From Paraescarpia echinospica (Eukaryota > Annelida > Polychaeta > Sabellida > Siboglinidae), in contig CM034534.1 in NCBI GenBank assembly GCA_020002185.1, positions 10,245,492 through 10,309,491 of the forward strand: a DNA stretch of 64,000 nt, in the 5' to 3' direction. The stretch's first letter is position 1, and each line of letters begins with the position of its first letter. The position numbers and the translations under genes were made by a program. The notes under the pieces were generated by a model. That model did no database searches, was not told the origin of the DNA, and saw only the letters and a list, made by a program, of their open reading frames with translations. Positions 1 through 11,964 of this stretch are shown here, piece by piece.

Positions 1-289
1 CGAAGGTGTACGACATTATACGTGACAGCAGGATGATGTAGCCAGAACGCGTGCACATTTCTCTCGCCGTCGCCGTCTCGCATTTGCTCCAGCGGAGGTT
101 TGATGGACTCGAGACTCGACACCACTGTTTTGACGCCATCATGTCTCCAACTCCATCTAGTCTTGCATTTTCACTGTCCTCCCTGGAACCTGTTGCGTGA
201 ATAGGCTACGTCCCACTTGTGTGAACACGCATATACCTTTGGCTATTAAATACGAAAGAACGCGGTTTTTTCAATACGTTCGCGTGCTC
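1..289. other. No recognisable feature
   Basis: No exon or transposon domain is seen on either strand. The stretch at 60-180 is moderately GC-rich and resembles the degenerate repeat found again near 900-1080 and 3840-4170 (words such as CTCGAGACTCGAC and GACGCCATCATG), so it may be an old copy of that family. Confidence 0.4.
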
Positions 290-432
290 TTCAGCAGTGG
301 CGCAGTGACTAGAGCATCGGACTCCCAATCGAGTGAACGCGTGTTCGAATCCTGTGCTGCCGTGTCGAACCTCGGGCAAGTTTGTTCACTCTGTGTTGCT
401 TCAGTTCACTCAGCTGTATAAATGAGTATCTG
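290..432 (+). repeat. tRNA-derived CORE-type SINE, 5' part
   Basis: A tRNA-like head carries an A-box-like GTGGCGCAGTGACTAGAG and a B-box-like GTTCGAATCC, spaced as in a polymerase III promoter. It is followed by a CORE-like body with GGGCAAG, TTGCTTCAGTTCACTCA and TGTATAAATGAGT, which resembles the conserved middle of MIR-type CORE-SINEs. The same head and body occur on the minus strand at 28150-28382. It is a SINE rather than a functional tRNA gene because the acceptor and anticodon arms do not pair properly. Confidence 0.65.
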
Positions 433-620
433 GCTACAGACAGTGATGGAAGTTTGTGTATGAACAGTCTTCGCGCCACCGCTAGACTCATCACTGTTTT
501 AATAACCTCCTGTCTTGATTATTGCAATTCGGTTTTTACTGGTCTGCCTGCTGAACAGCTAAGTCGATTACAGAGATTGCAGAGCAGTGCAACAAGATTC
601 GTTCTGGAAAAAAACGAAAC
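433..620 (+). pseudogene. CR1-like LINE reverse transcriptase, short 3' fragment
   Basis: The plus-strand translation between about 480 and 605 contains SCLDYCNSVFTGLPAEQLSR followed by LQRLQSSATRFV, the well known C-terminal reverse-transcriptase motif of CR1/L2-type non-LTR retrotransposons (consensus about LDYCNSLLYGLP...LQRVQNAAAR). Only about 45 residues are left, directly next to the SINE. This is a dead fragment. Confidence 0.6.
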
Positions 621-1107
621 AGGGAAACCGAAACTTTTATTTTTCAATAAAAACAATCTCACAAAAGCCAATGTTGTCCCCAACAAGTGCCTCTGGAGGC
701 ATGTGCACCCGTAGCACCCTAACGATACACTCGCGCAAACACGCAATTACCCTCTAGACCCCAGCTGTTTTTTGAAAAAAAGTCCCTGTTTCCACACTTA
801 TATGTATGATGTCCTGTGTGGAAGGTGTATGGCTGACACAGGGGCGGATCAAGAATGCGAGTCTAGGGGAGGCACACAAACGTCAACTGGCGGCCGAACC
901 AAATGGTGTAGAACATTTTTCGCCACCGCGCCGCCGTATTTTCACCTTTTCACCAGCTTCTCCGCTAACTGGGCTGGCTAGACTGTGACATCGATGGCGG
1001 TGAGGGGGGGGGTGCGGTGCGGGGGTGCTGTCGAAAACATTTTCGCCGCGGCGTCGGCGTAACTTCACATTTCCCCCATCCCGGCGTACGCACAGGTTCC
1101 TTGAATG
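621..1107. other. Unassigned; contains a degenerate GC-rich repeat
   Basis: There is no coding evidence. From about 890 to 1075 the words TTCACC, TTCTCCGCT, GTGACATCGATGG, GGGGGTGCTGTCGAAAACAT and CGCCGCGGCG recur in the same order as in the units at 3840-4170, so this looks like a diverged member of the same ~140 bp repeat. Confidence 0.4.
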
Positions 1108-1200
1108 GTTCGTGCGTGCGTGCGTGCGTGCGTGCGTGTGTGTGTGTGTGCGTGTATACGTGCGTGCGTGCGTGCGTGCGTGCGAGCGTGCGTGAGCGAG
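1108..1200. repeat. (GTGC)n/(GTGT)n microsatellite
   Basis: The tract consists of GTGC units interrupted by a GTGTGTGT block. Arg/Cys/Val-rich open frames over it are repeat artefacts. Confidence 0.95.
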
Positions 1201-1669
1201 TGTACACACGGTTTATGCAAATACAGTGTTACTAACATTTTAGAGGGTGATCGATTGCGTAATCGTTGGAAGCCAAACCATAATTAATCCTAACAATTTG
1301 GCTACTACTGACCCTAACCCCAACCATAACCGATTCCAATAATAACCTATGTACTATGAATACTAATTTTATCCCTAGTGAATTCATAATGAGACTGGTA
1401 CTAACCAATTGTATTCCCGACGTTTGATCCTCAACCAAAAACTATGAGTTTTGATAAAATTAACCTGGTTTAACGACGACAAGCTACGGAAGAAACATAC
1501 ATAATAAACGTTTTTTATTGTAAAGTTGTAAATCTAATTAAAACACTTGGAAGAGGCGGGAAGGTAGACAGAGCATGTAACGGCGAGGTGCTGACACCTG
1601 CCGTCTTAACAACTTATTTTGTGTGCGCAGAGCATGGTGCTGCCATCTACAGTACATCTAACTATAAAT

Positions 1670-1670
<1 letters not shown>
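1201..1670. other. No feature seen
   Basis: AT-rich non-coding sequence. Short telomere-like words (CCCTAACCCCAACC at about 1311) are isolated and do not form an array. Confidence 0.5.

Positions 1671-1714
<44 letters not shown>
1671..1714. repeat. (AGT)n microsatellite
   Basis: About 14 nearly perfect AGT units. The short open frames across it (Ser or Val runs) are artefacts. Confidence 0.95.
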
Positions 1715-1715
<1 letters not shown>

Positions 1716-2811
1716 ACGGGGTAAGACCACATTTAGATTTTATATTGGCGGCCATTATAACGTTTCCTTCATTTCCTGCCAAATTTTTCCTAAAATTGTC
1801 TTGAAAATATCACAGCATATTTAACTTCTATTGACACAAGTGCTGTGGAAAATTCGTGAAATTCTCATACCTCATTTTTTAGAAAACATCCACCCAAACC
1901 TGATACCCCTCAATTTCGCCTCAATCTGGTGACGAATTTTGAAATATTGGTGCGTTCTGCAAAATACCCACTGTGCGAATACGTGAGCGACTAGCGTATA
2001 TTTATTGCTACCTCGTAAAAGATATAATGCAGTAGTACGGGTAAAACCACATTAAAGGCCATATCCTGGGATAAAATGTGCTGTTCCATAATAACAGGTG
2101 ATACTATTGAAAATATGTTTATGAATCGCACAAGAGCGTAAAAGATAAAAAGAACTTCTAAATTTGTTGTCTTACGGAAACTGCCGCGTGACAGCGGCGT
2201 GAGACTATGTGACTTCATTTGTGGGACACAGCCGCCACCCTGGACCGCCCTGGAGTTTTACCCCGCCTCCACTCAAGTCAAGTCTCCGCCCCAATCTTTC
2301 CCAATCGTCCACGACGTAAACAAGCGCATATCTTAAAACATGCTTACAAACCATCTGCAATACTTCCTGATTATTTAGATCGTTTTGGCCGTTTTCGCAA
2401 TTGTGGCGCAACATGGGGGGTATAGAACGAGTCAGTGTTGACCAAATCGCGCCATCTACCGAGTACGGACACTGCGAACGTGTTTCAGAGAGTGACAGCC
2501 TTCTGGGATTTTGGGTAAGCTCCTTATTCAATCATCTCGTTACCATTCTATATTGAAGGCGAATTTGGTTTCAACCAATCGTGAAAGAATATAAGTAATT
2601 GATAGAACGTGTAGTATACTACCGCGGTATATGGTGACCGTATCACTGGTAATTATTTGTATGTTCTGCAGATGCATGCCCTTTTATATGGGGCACGGGC
2701 ATTTGCAGCATATATGTGCTGCTGATTATTTCAGTTTCAATAGACAGTTACCACCCAGGCTTGCGAAAATGCATGGTTTGCATGGTTGCTACGACCAGAA
2801 TCGCGATAGGC
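1715..2811. other. Non-coding; holds a solo terminus of the THAP-transposon family
   Basis: At 2051-2069 the sequence TTAAAGGCCATATCCTGG is identical to both ends of the THAP-domain element at 50831-51911. No matching inverted end was found nearby, so this is a truncated or solo end. A minus-strand open frame at 2205-2531 has no recognisable domain. Confidence 0.5.
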
Positions 2812-2818
2812 GAAGACA

Positions 2819-2878
<60 letters not shown>

Positions 2879-3034
2879 CATACGCACGCTCATAAGCACG
2901 CACACTCGCACACAGGCACGCACGCACGCATTCTCCCTCTCACACACGTACACACGCACTCATACACTCGCTCGCACACACACACGCACACACACGCACA
3001 CACACAAACACACGCGCGCGCGCGCGCGCACACT
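2812..3034. repeat. (CACG)n, (CA)n and (CG)n compound microsatellite
   Basis: CACG units (about 2815-2880) pass through mixed CACA/CTCA blocks into CACACG and end in a CG run at about 3013-3028. Thr/Arg/His-rich open frames are artefacts. Confidence 0.95.
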
Positions 3035-3344
3035 GAGACGAACTAGGACGAAGTAGGGTTGTAGCTGATTGAGGGAACGTTCTACCAGGGGTAGTGAACT
3101 ATAACACCTCCGGATTGCTTGTTTAGAAGAGCGAAGATAAGCACAGCTGTGCATATTCCCATCGCAATGCACCCGGGTCTGTTTGGGGAACTCCTGGACC
3201 ATGTTGCCCAGGGAATTATAAGAGCAAGTCACTGACTGTCAAATGTTAACTTAGCCTACAATTGGTTTACGACGATACCCGACGGGTTGGCGGTCGAGAC
3301 GAGTGGTGTCGCCGTCGCGTAGAGGCACGTCGCGTCATGTACTG

Positions 3345-3615
3345 CTTTTGTTATGTACAACAGAAGTTACGTGTTGGCTTTGCTGACTTCATAATATGTT
3401 TTGTCTAGAGCTGCTAGCTGTCACAAGATGTCATGTTTTGTCTCTGCTGACAGTCACAAAATGTTATGACACAAATTTGTTTTGTTTCTGCTAACATTAA
3501 CAGAATGTTTAAGTTATGTATCTGCTGACTTTAAAAAAGGTTGTGTTTTGACTCTGCTGCAGGATGTTATGTGTCGACTCTCACGAGATGTTGTCTCTTG
3601 CCTCAAATGACTCTT
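3345..3615. repeat. Degenerate ~45-50 bp minisatellite
   Basis: Five to six diverged units share the order TTTTGTCT..GCTG(A/C)..GTCACAA(G/A)ATGT(T/C)ATG. Spacing varies through small indels. There is no coding potential. Confidence 0.55.
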
Positions 3616-3839
3616 AACACATTGTCATAGTTAAGATGCTTTTATTGCGATTAATTAGCATTTCTTTCTTAGTATCTCACAAGAAATTGAGAGTACATTA
3701 CAAACATATTGTGTACCTGCCATCTTAACTTTTTAATTCCGGGAGATTCATTAGCGATCGTCTCGCTCTCTCGGATCTTCATATCGGAAGACGGTGGACG
3801 GGATACTGTTGGAGATTTCTCGCCGGAACTGCAATTCAT

Positions 3840-4175
3840 CCAGTCTCAGCACGCCTCTCGCGCTGTCTCGATCGGGTGATAACATCGGAAAACGTGGGGG
3901 TGCTGTTGTAGATTTGAAGCGAAAATCCGGAAGATTTGCCTGTATTCCGGGAGATCGGGAGATTCACCCGCTGTTAAAAGAAATCGCCGCCGCGCCGCCA
4001 TAATTTCAGCTTCTCCGCTGTCTCGGCTCTCGACTGATGACATCTGAAGACGAGAGTGGTGGGGTGCTGTTTTGAAATGTTATCGCCGCCGCAGCACCGT
4101 AACTTCGGGTTCACCGCTCTGTCTCGGCTCTCGACTGACTATGATGACATCGGAACACGGTGAAGACGGGGAAGG
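3840..4175. repeat. Degenerate ~130-140 bp GC-rich tandem repeat
   Basis: Two to three units share CTGTCTCG(G/A)..CTCGACTGA..GATGACATC(T/G)GAA, GGGGTGCTGTTTT and TCGCCGCCGC. Related sequence lies at 890-1075. Confidence 0.5.
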
Positions 4176-4990
4176 GTTTGTTTTAAATTTGTTTATTTGT
4201 TTCGCGGCCCAAATTACCGGAGTCTTCAATATCTGATGACATCTGAGATTTGTTGAATACTCGACAATAATTACATTTAATATTTATTGAATATTGGTTG
4301 AAACATATTACAGAACAAACAAATCAAAACAATTAAGTCATTAGTTAAAATCAAGTCATGCGTCCAATCCACGAAGATGGTAATTGGATATAATGGCATA
4401 ATAAAACGAAAAAAAACATGTTTGGACATGAGTAAATATGAAGTTGTAAACTTACAAATAATAACGTTGGTGGGCATATAATCCGATCGTGCTTTGGGTC
4501 GGTTGACATGTAAGAATCTGTAACACAAGAAGTACAATATATTATGTAACCCTGGCGGAATTGTTTCGTGCAAGCGGTTGCACAGGCTATTGTCATGTCA
4601 GCCGCCAGACGCAGGTAGGGTAGCTAGAGCCACACCCAGTCGCATTTTGTTAGGGATCATGGACGTGTCCACAAAGATATACGTACAGTTCTCTCGCCTC
4701 CGTAATTTCGAGTATCAATATACACGGCCTGGTGAGTTATTTTTTCATGTTTACATGTTATAATAGTGATATTATTAGAATAATGCGTAACGTGTAAATT
4801 GTTTCTTGTTAATTGCCCCATTACTGTCACTTCGGGTAAGCCAGCTATAGTATGACGAGTTTAGCAGTGTTGTGTCGTATAATGTTAAATTGTGTTTACA
4901 GACGACTTACACATCTAACAAGCATTTTAGCTCATTATTGTGATGTATAGGTATGTCGTGTGCATACATTTGACTTTGGATAATGTGATG
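4176..4990. other. No feature seen
   Basis: AT-rich sequence. The open frames on both strands (for example 4277-4573 minus) show no recognisable domain. Confidence 0.5.
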
Positions 4991-4997
4991 GTTACTA

Positions 4998-5263
4998 GAT
5001 AAAAGAAATAATTAGCTAAAAAAAGTTTCTCCGACTAGTTGTCTGTACAAGTTCAGACAAGTATCTGAAGGGTGACTGATTAATTACATGCGGTTTAACA
5101 CGTATACTATTAGAACAGCCGACACAACTTAATAATGTAGCGTTGGTTGCTTGTAGTCGCAACCAGTACGCTGTCTCTGTCCCCCTGTCCCCTTCTCCGG
5201 CCAACTCTCCTTCTCTCCTCGAAACTCTCTCTCCTCCATCCTCTGTGTTTGTCTGTTAGAATG
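4998..5263. repeat. Left copy of a duplicated flank that ends at the scaffold gap
   Basis: This segment, from TTACTAGATAAA to GTCTGTTAGAATG, is highly similar to 8255-8597. The right copy has two extra stretches (about 20 bp at 8418 and about 50 bp at 8472). The left copy ends exactly where the N run begins, just before the (CTGT)n tract that follows in the right copy. Confidence 0.85.
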
Positions 5264-6263
5264 NNNNNNNNNNNNNNNNNNNNNNNNNNNNNNNNNNNNN
5301 NNNNNNNNNNNNNNNNNNNNNNNNNNNNNNNNNNNNNNNNNNNNNNNNNNNNNNNNNNNNNNNNNNNNNNNNNNNNNNNNNNNNNNNNNNNNNNNNNNNN
5401 NNNNNNNNNNNNNNNNNNNNNNNNNNNNNNNNNNNNNNNNNNNNNNNNNNNNNNNNNNNNNNNNNNNNNNNNNNNNNNNNNNNNNNNNNNNNNNNNNNNN
5501 NNNNNNNNNNNNNNNNNNNNNNNNNNNNNNNNNNNNNNNNNNNNNNNNNNNNNNNNNNNNNNNNNNNNNNNNNNNNNNNNNNNNNNNNNNNNNNNNNNNN
5601 NNNNNNNNNNNNNNNNNNNNNNNNNNNNNNNNNNNNNNNNNNNNNNNNNNNNNNNNNNNNNNNNNNNNNNNNNNNNNNNNNNNNNNNNNNNNNNNNNNNN
5701 NNNNNNNNNNNNNNNNNNNNNNNNNNNNNNNNNNNNNNNNNNNNNNNNNNNNNNNNNNNNNNNNNNNNNNNNNNNNNNNNNNNNNNNNNNNNNNNNNNNN
5801 NNNNNNNNNNNNNNNNNNNNNNNNNNNNNNNNNNNNNNNNNNNNNNNNNNNNNNNNNNNNNNNNNNNNNNNNNNNNNNNNNNNNNNNNNNNNNNNNNNNN
5901 NNNNNNNNNNNNNNNNNNNNNNNNNNNNNNNNNNNNNNNNNNNNNNNNNNNNNNNNNNNNNNNNNNNNNNNNNNNNNNNNNNNNNNNNNNNNNNNNNNNN
6001 NNNNNNNNNNNNNNNNNNNNNNNNNNNNNNNNNNNNNNNNNNNNNNNNNNNNNNNNNNNNNNNNNNNNNNNNNNNNNNNNNNNNNNNNNNNNNNNNNNNN
6101 NNNNNNNNNNNNNNNNNNNNNNNNNNNNNNNNNNNNNNNNNNNNNNNNNNNNNNNNNNNNNNNNNNNNNNNNNNNNNNNNNNNNNNNNNNNNNNNNNNNN
6201 NNNNNNNNNNNNNNNNNNNNNNNNNNNNNNNNNNNNNNNNNNNNNNNNNNNNNNNNNNNNNNN
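5264..6263. other. Assembly gap of exactly 1000 N
   Basis: A run of 1000 N, probably a placeholder of default size. It hides the 3' part (end of the endonuclease, reverse transcriptase and tail) of the minus-strand LINE whose 5' part lies at 6264-7679. Confidence 0.99.
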
Positions 6264-7679
6264 TGGAACATTTTGTGTGGTGGTTTACTGTTACGGATTG
6301 GATTTAGGTTTACGTTAAAGGTCACAGCTTCATGATCACTCATGCCGGGAGTGGTGTGAGTGTTAGCAATTATCGATGGATTAGAAATGAGTATGAGGTC
6401 AAGGATATTGCCGGAATCACCTCGTGTGGGATCGTTGACCATGTTTTGTAATCCAAATTCTCTAATTATTTCTAGCAGTTTGTTATGCTTGCTGGCAGTT
6501 CTGTTGTCGGTGGTTTGCTGCTTGCCCCAGTTAATATCAGGAAGGTTGAAGTCACCTGCTATAACTACATTAGGAGAAGTTTTTTTGTGATCTGTACAGT
6601 TTTGTTAGGGATTCGTGGAGAGCTTCAAGGGATTTAAGGTGGTCACTGGGAGGTCGGTAGTAGGATGCAAAGTATATGGATTTGTTTCGTGTGAAATGGA
6701 TTTTTGTCCATACTATTTCACAGCTTGAGTTTAGTTTTGTAAGTGGTTCTGCTACAATGTCATCGCGGAAGGCTATGAGAACTCCACCACCATGGGTGTT
6801 TCTGTCCTTTCGGATGGCACTATAGTTAGGTGGTAGGAACGAATAGGTAGGGTAGTTTTTGTCTATTTTGGTTTCGACTAGGAATATGATGTCAGGATTA
6901 TTTGACTGAATAGTTGTTTTTAATTGGGTTGTCTTTGCAATGCTTTTGACACTGTTGGTATTCATTAGAATTCCGCTAAGTGTGTTTCGTTTGGTTTTCT
7001 TACGACGTTCAGGGGTTGATGCATTTTGAGGGTTTGGTCCAAAAGTTGGATCCCAGGTTTGGGATGTACGATTCGAGTTTGTTTGAGAGATCTGTGTGTG
7101 GGGGTCAATGTTTTGGTTATTTTGGTCTGTGTCACTAAGGCTGTTATATCGGTTGTGAGAACATTCCAATAAGTGGTCTTGGAAGAAGGAATGACTGTAG
7201 TTAGGATGGTCGCATTTCATGCAGTGCCAGGAACAGGAACTGTTACAGAGGAGATTATATTGATCTGGACTTATGTCACAACATTTAATGTGTACCCATT
7301 GGTTGCACCGGTCGCAGCAGACTGCTCGGTGATTTGAAGCAACAAGCTTTTTACAAAATCCACAGGGGTGTCTGACTGGGCCGGGGTTTGTTTGGATGTC
7401 CCCACAGAGGATTAGTAGGACAAGATAACATGTTTTGTGTCCCGATGTAGGGATTGCATAAGCCAGTTTGGTGTGGTACTAGTTACGGGAGTCTCTGGTG
7501 AAAGCTAGTGCCAGTCTAATACTTGTGTCAGTCCAGCAAGACCTGTCATATGTTAGCAGACCATTTTGATCGTCCGTGAATTGGGTATGGTCCAGGTGTA
7601 TCGGGAATTTGGGTATGAATGCAATAATGATACTAATCAGAACTACCACTGGTGTGCCCATTTTGGGTGGCATCATCAT
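6264..7679 (-). pseudogene. CR1-like LINE ORF: 2A-like peptide, PHD-like finger, endonuclease
   Basis: The reading starts at an ATG at 7679 with a hydrophobic segment (VVVLISIIIAFIP). A single in-frame TAG (7479-7481) interrupts it. The same frame then gives a hydrophobic stretch ending in LCGDIQTNPGP (7377-7409), which matches the 2A ribosome-skipping consensus DxExNPGP apart from Q for E. A Cys/His-rich PHD-like finger follows (CGFC..CCDRC..W.HIKC..C..C, about 7225-7365). Next comes an apurinic/apyrimidinic-type endonuclease with ETKID, GGGVLIAFRDD, YRPPSD, then AGDFN and MSDHEA in a shifted frame. The shift is in an A7 run at about 6585. The rest is in the N gap. 2A-like sequences are known in several APE-type LINEs. 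This copy is probably inactive unless the TAG and A7 shift are sequencing errors. Confidence 0.85.
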
Positions 7680-8254
7680 AAGAGCAGCTATTGCACAAGC
7701 TGCTTTGCTTGTACAGTTATGTTAATGCAGTAAAACAAAAGCAAAAACAAGAGATTATATTCCACTATAGATGTTGGTATTGTTTTTATGATTAAGTTAT
7801 ATGTCACAGCTAATATATAATCACAGTACATGTAAAAGACAGTAATAAAATGCAAAAATGTATTGTATATTGTGTTTGCTGTTGGTTTCTTGTGTGTTGC
7901 TGACAGCGTACAATCCGGATTTGTAACAGTATAATTACGTAAGCTTTGTGTGAATGAACTGATTTGGGGTTGTTTTAGGGGCGATTTGGTTTTGGCGCGC
8001 TTTGTGTAAGTTGTTTACAGATTCGCCATCTTGTTTTGAACTGGTTGTTATGGAAGCTAAGGCTAAACCTTTGTCAAATCATGTCTTAGCGTGATTTGAT
8101 CGCATATATCACCATGGGATTATATTCTGATATATCTAAAGTAGTACCTCACACAGTTAACAGTAATAAAAACGTTTCGAAATCGTGAAAATAATCGATA
8201 ACAGCGGAGCGGAAAAATCGGAATGGACTACACCTGACGCATGCGCAGAGCAGA
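7680..8254 (-). other. Probable 5' untranslated/promoter region of the LINE
   Basis: This stretch lies upstream of the LINE ATG on the minus strand and ends where the duplicated flank begins (8255). It has no ORF. It contains an NRF-1-like word, ACGCATGCGCAG, at about 8237, close to the presumed 5' end. Assignment to the element rests on its position between the two flank copies. Confidence 0.45.
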
Positions 8255-8597
8255 CCACTAGATAAAATAAGTACTTAGCTAAAACAAGTTTCTCCGACTC
8301 GTTGTCTGTACAAGTTCAGACAAGTATCTATAGGGTGACTGATTAATTACATGCGGTTTAACACGTATAATATTAGAACAGCCGACGCAACTTAATAATG
8401 TAGCGTTGGTTGCTTGACTACAGTGTAGCGATTTTGTAGTCGCAACCAGCACGCTGTCTCTGTCTCCCTGTCCATATATAAAAAGTCCTCTATAAAAAGT
8501 ATTTCTGTCTTTCTCCCCGTCTCCCCTTCTCCGGCCAACTCTCCTTCTCTCCTCGAAACATTCTCTCCTCCATCCTCTGTGTTTGTCTGTTAGAATG
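8255..8597. repeat. Right copy of the duplicated flank
   Basis: Paralogous or allelic to 4998-5263. It continues without a break into the (CTGT)n tract, where the left copy is cut off by the gap. Confidence 0.85.
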
Positions 8598-8948
8598 TCT
8601 GTCTATAAGTTTGAGACAGTACGTCAGACCGCCTTTCTGTCTGCTATCCAGCCTGTCTGCCTTTCAGCCTGCCGGCCTGCCTCCTCTGCCTGTATGCTTA
8701 TCTGACTGTGTGCCTCTATGTCTGCCTGTATGTCTGTCTTGACTGTCTGCCTGCCTGGCGGTACGCCTGCCTGCCTGCCTGTCTGTCTGTCTGTCTGTCT
8801 GCATGTATGTCTGTATGTCTACTGCCTGCCAGCTTGCTTGGTGGCTGTATGTTATCTGCCTATCTCTGCCTAAGTCTTTGCCCATGTCTGTGTCTCTGCC
8901 TCTCTGTATCTCTTCTCTCTTCTGTCTGCCTATCTATCTGCTTGTTTT

Positions 8949-8982
<34 letters not shown>

Positions 8983-9138
8983 AGTCTGCCTGTCTGTCTG
9001 TGTGTCTGTGGGTCTGTCTGTTTGTCTGCCTGTCTGTCTGTCTGTCTGTCTGTCTGCCTGTCTGTTTGCCTGTCTGTCTGTCTATATGTCTGTCTGTCTG
9101 TCTGTCTGTTTGCCTGTCTGTCTGTCTGTCTGTCTATA

Positions 9139-9186
<48 letters not shown>

Positions 9187-9310
9187 GGTCTGTCTGTCTG
9201 TCGGCCTACATGTTGTCAGTATGTTTATCTGCCAATCTCTGCCTCAGTGTCTGTCTCTCTGTGTCTCCCCCCTCTCTCACTCCTGTCTGCTTGCCCAACT
9301 GCCTGCTGAA
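8598..9310. repeat. Long degenerate (CTGT)n tract
   Basis: More than 700 bp of CTGT units with CTGC/CTAT variants. The long Cys/Leu/Ser/Val open frames in all three plus frames come from the 4-bp unit and are not genes. A (CCTCCG)n run follows at about 9348-9388. Confidence 0.95.
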
Positions 9311-9536
9311 TATATGTTTGCCTTCCTATAGCTAACTCTACCCCTGCCTCCGCCTCCGCCTCCGCCTCCGCCTCCGCCTCCGCCTCTGCCTATATCTCTG
9401 TTCCAGGCTCTGTCTCTCACCTGCTCTTTTCTCTGCCTCTACCACTGTGTCTGCTGTCTGCATGTGCGTATGTCTGTCTGTCTCCATTTCTCTCGCTCTC
9501 TCTTTCTCACTCTGTCTCTCTTGCTTTCGTTCTCTC

Positions 9537-9690
<154 letters not shown>

Positions 9691-10468
9691 TCGCTATCTC
9701 GCTAACGCGTTCTCACACACTTCCTTGCTCTCTTATTGCACCCCATTTTCCCAGGTATACTACCAGGGGACCGCCCTCCATTCTTGAGCCAACAAAGTTA
9801 ATTTATAACAAAAATATAATGATTGGCTTAAAATTAGGTTGTGCCACCAAAATGCACCATTTCAGGTGTTTTGTAAATATAATCGACTTTTACCCTCTCT
9901 CAACCCGACAGTGATTCCTTATGTTCACTAATCGGTGCACTAATAACTTAAATAATAAAATATACATTACTTTTAAAGTTTTCTATGTAAATTACAACCA
10001 AGAACCTTACAATATATTTTTTGCAGTTGATATAAAATGTGTAGCTTATAGAGTGTATCGGACATGTTGCCCAACTAGAAATTTGTTTCTAACGTAGTCA
10101 TAGACGATCTCATAATGCAATTTTAAATTGGTCAATGCATATCAATACATAATATCAGTGTCACAAATTCTACCCATTGTTGCCAGTCTGTACACCAAAT
10201 GTCATACAATTATACTACTCTTAATTGATGTTCCCTTTTGCAATAATGTGCTATTTTCTACGCATTAACATATCCACATAGGATAACATTAAACAATGGA
10301 TGCTACCATTTGTTTAATTAAGAATCAGGATTAGCACATAAACGGCGTGGCAATGTGCGTTGGTGTATGTCCGTGTCTGTGTGCCTCTTTTTCTCTGTCT
10401 GTCTGTCTATCTATCTGTCTGTCTGTCTGTTTCTCTCTCTGTTTGTTTGTATGTCTATCTGTCTGTCG

Positions 10469-10530
<62 letters not shown>

Positions 10531-10655
10531 ATGTCTGTCTGTCTGTCTGTCTTTCTGTCTGTCTCTCTGTCTGTCTCTCTGTCTCTCTCTCTCTCTCTCT
10601 GTTTGTTTGTCTGTATGTCTATCTGTCTGTCTGTCTGTCTGTCAGTCTATATGTA

Positions 10656-10733
<78 letters not shown>

Positions 10734-11440
10734 GCTATCTCGCTATCTCGCTAACGCGTTCTCACACTCTTCCTCGCTATCTTATTGCATCCCGCTCTTT
10801 CCCAGGTATACTACCAGGGGACCGCCCTCCATTCTTGAGCCAACAAAGTTAATTTATAACAAAAATATAATGATTGGCTTAAAATTAGGTTGTGCCACCA
10901 AAATGCACCATTTCAGGTGTTTTGTAAATAGAATCGACTTTTACCCTCTCTCAACCCGACAGTGCTTCCTTTTGTTCACTAATCGGTGCACTAATAACTT
11001 AAATAATAAAATATATATTACTTTTAAAGTTTTCTTTATAAATTACAACCAAGAACCTTACAATATATTTTTTGCAGTTGAGATAAAATGTATAGCTTAT
11101 TGAGTGTATCGGACATGTTGCCCAACTAGAAATTCTTTTCTAACGTAGTTATGGACGATAATGCAATTTTAAATTGGTCAATGCATATCAATATATAATA
11201 TCAGTGTCACAAATTCTACCCATTATAGCCAGTCTGTACACCAAATGTCATACAATTATACTACTCTTAATTGATGTTCCCTTTTGCAATAATGTGCTCT
11301 TTTTTATGCATTAACATATCCACCTAGAATAACATTAAACAATGGATGCTACAATTTGTTTAATTAAGAATCAGGATTAGTACAGAAACGGCGTGGCAAT
11401 GTGCGTTGGTTTATGTCCGTGTCTGTGAGCCTCTTTTTCT
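9691..11440. repeat. ~1.05 kb tandem duplication, each unit unique sequence plus (CTGT)n/(CT)n
   Basis: About 650 bp of AT-rich unique sequence (9694-10345) recurs at 10745-11391 with only scattered differences, offset by about 1.05 kb. Each copy is followed by (CTGT)n and (CT)n tracts, so the pyrimidine repeat and its neighbour duplicated together. The unique part carries no coding evidence: its open frames run out of the microsatellite. Confidence 0.85.
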
Positions 11441-11960
<520 letters not shown>

Positions 11961-11964
11961 CTCT

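Noticed and set aside
290..365. Functional tRNA gene
   Set aside because: Boxes A and B are present but the arms do not pair, and the sequence continues into a SINE body that recurs elsewhere.
1300..1345. Telomere-like CCCTAA words
   Set aside because: Only two or three irregular words, no array.
2205..2531. 108-codon minus-strand ORF
   Set aside because: No recognisable domain, no splice-supported neighbours, unremarkable composition.
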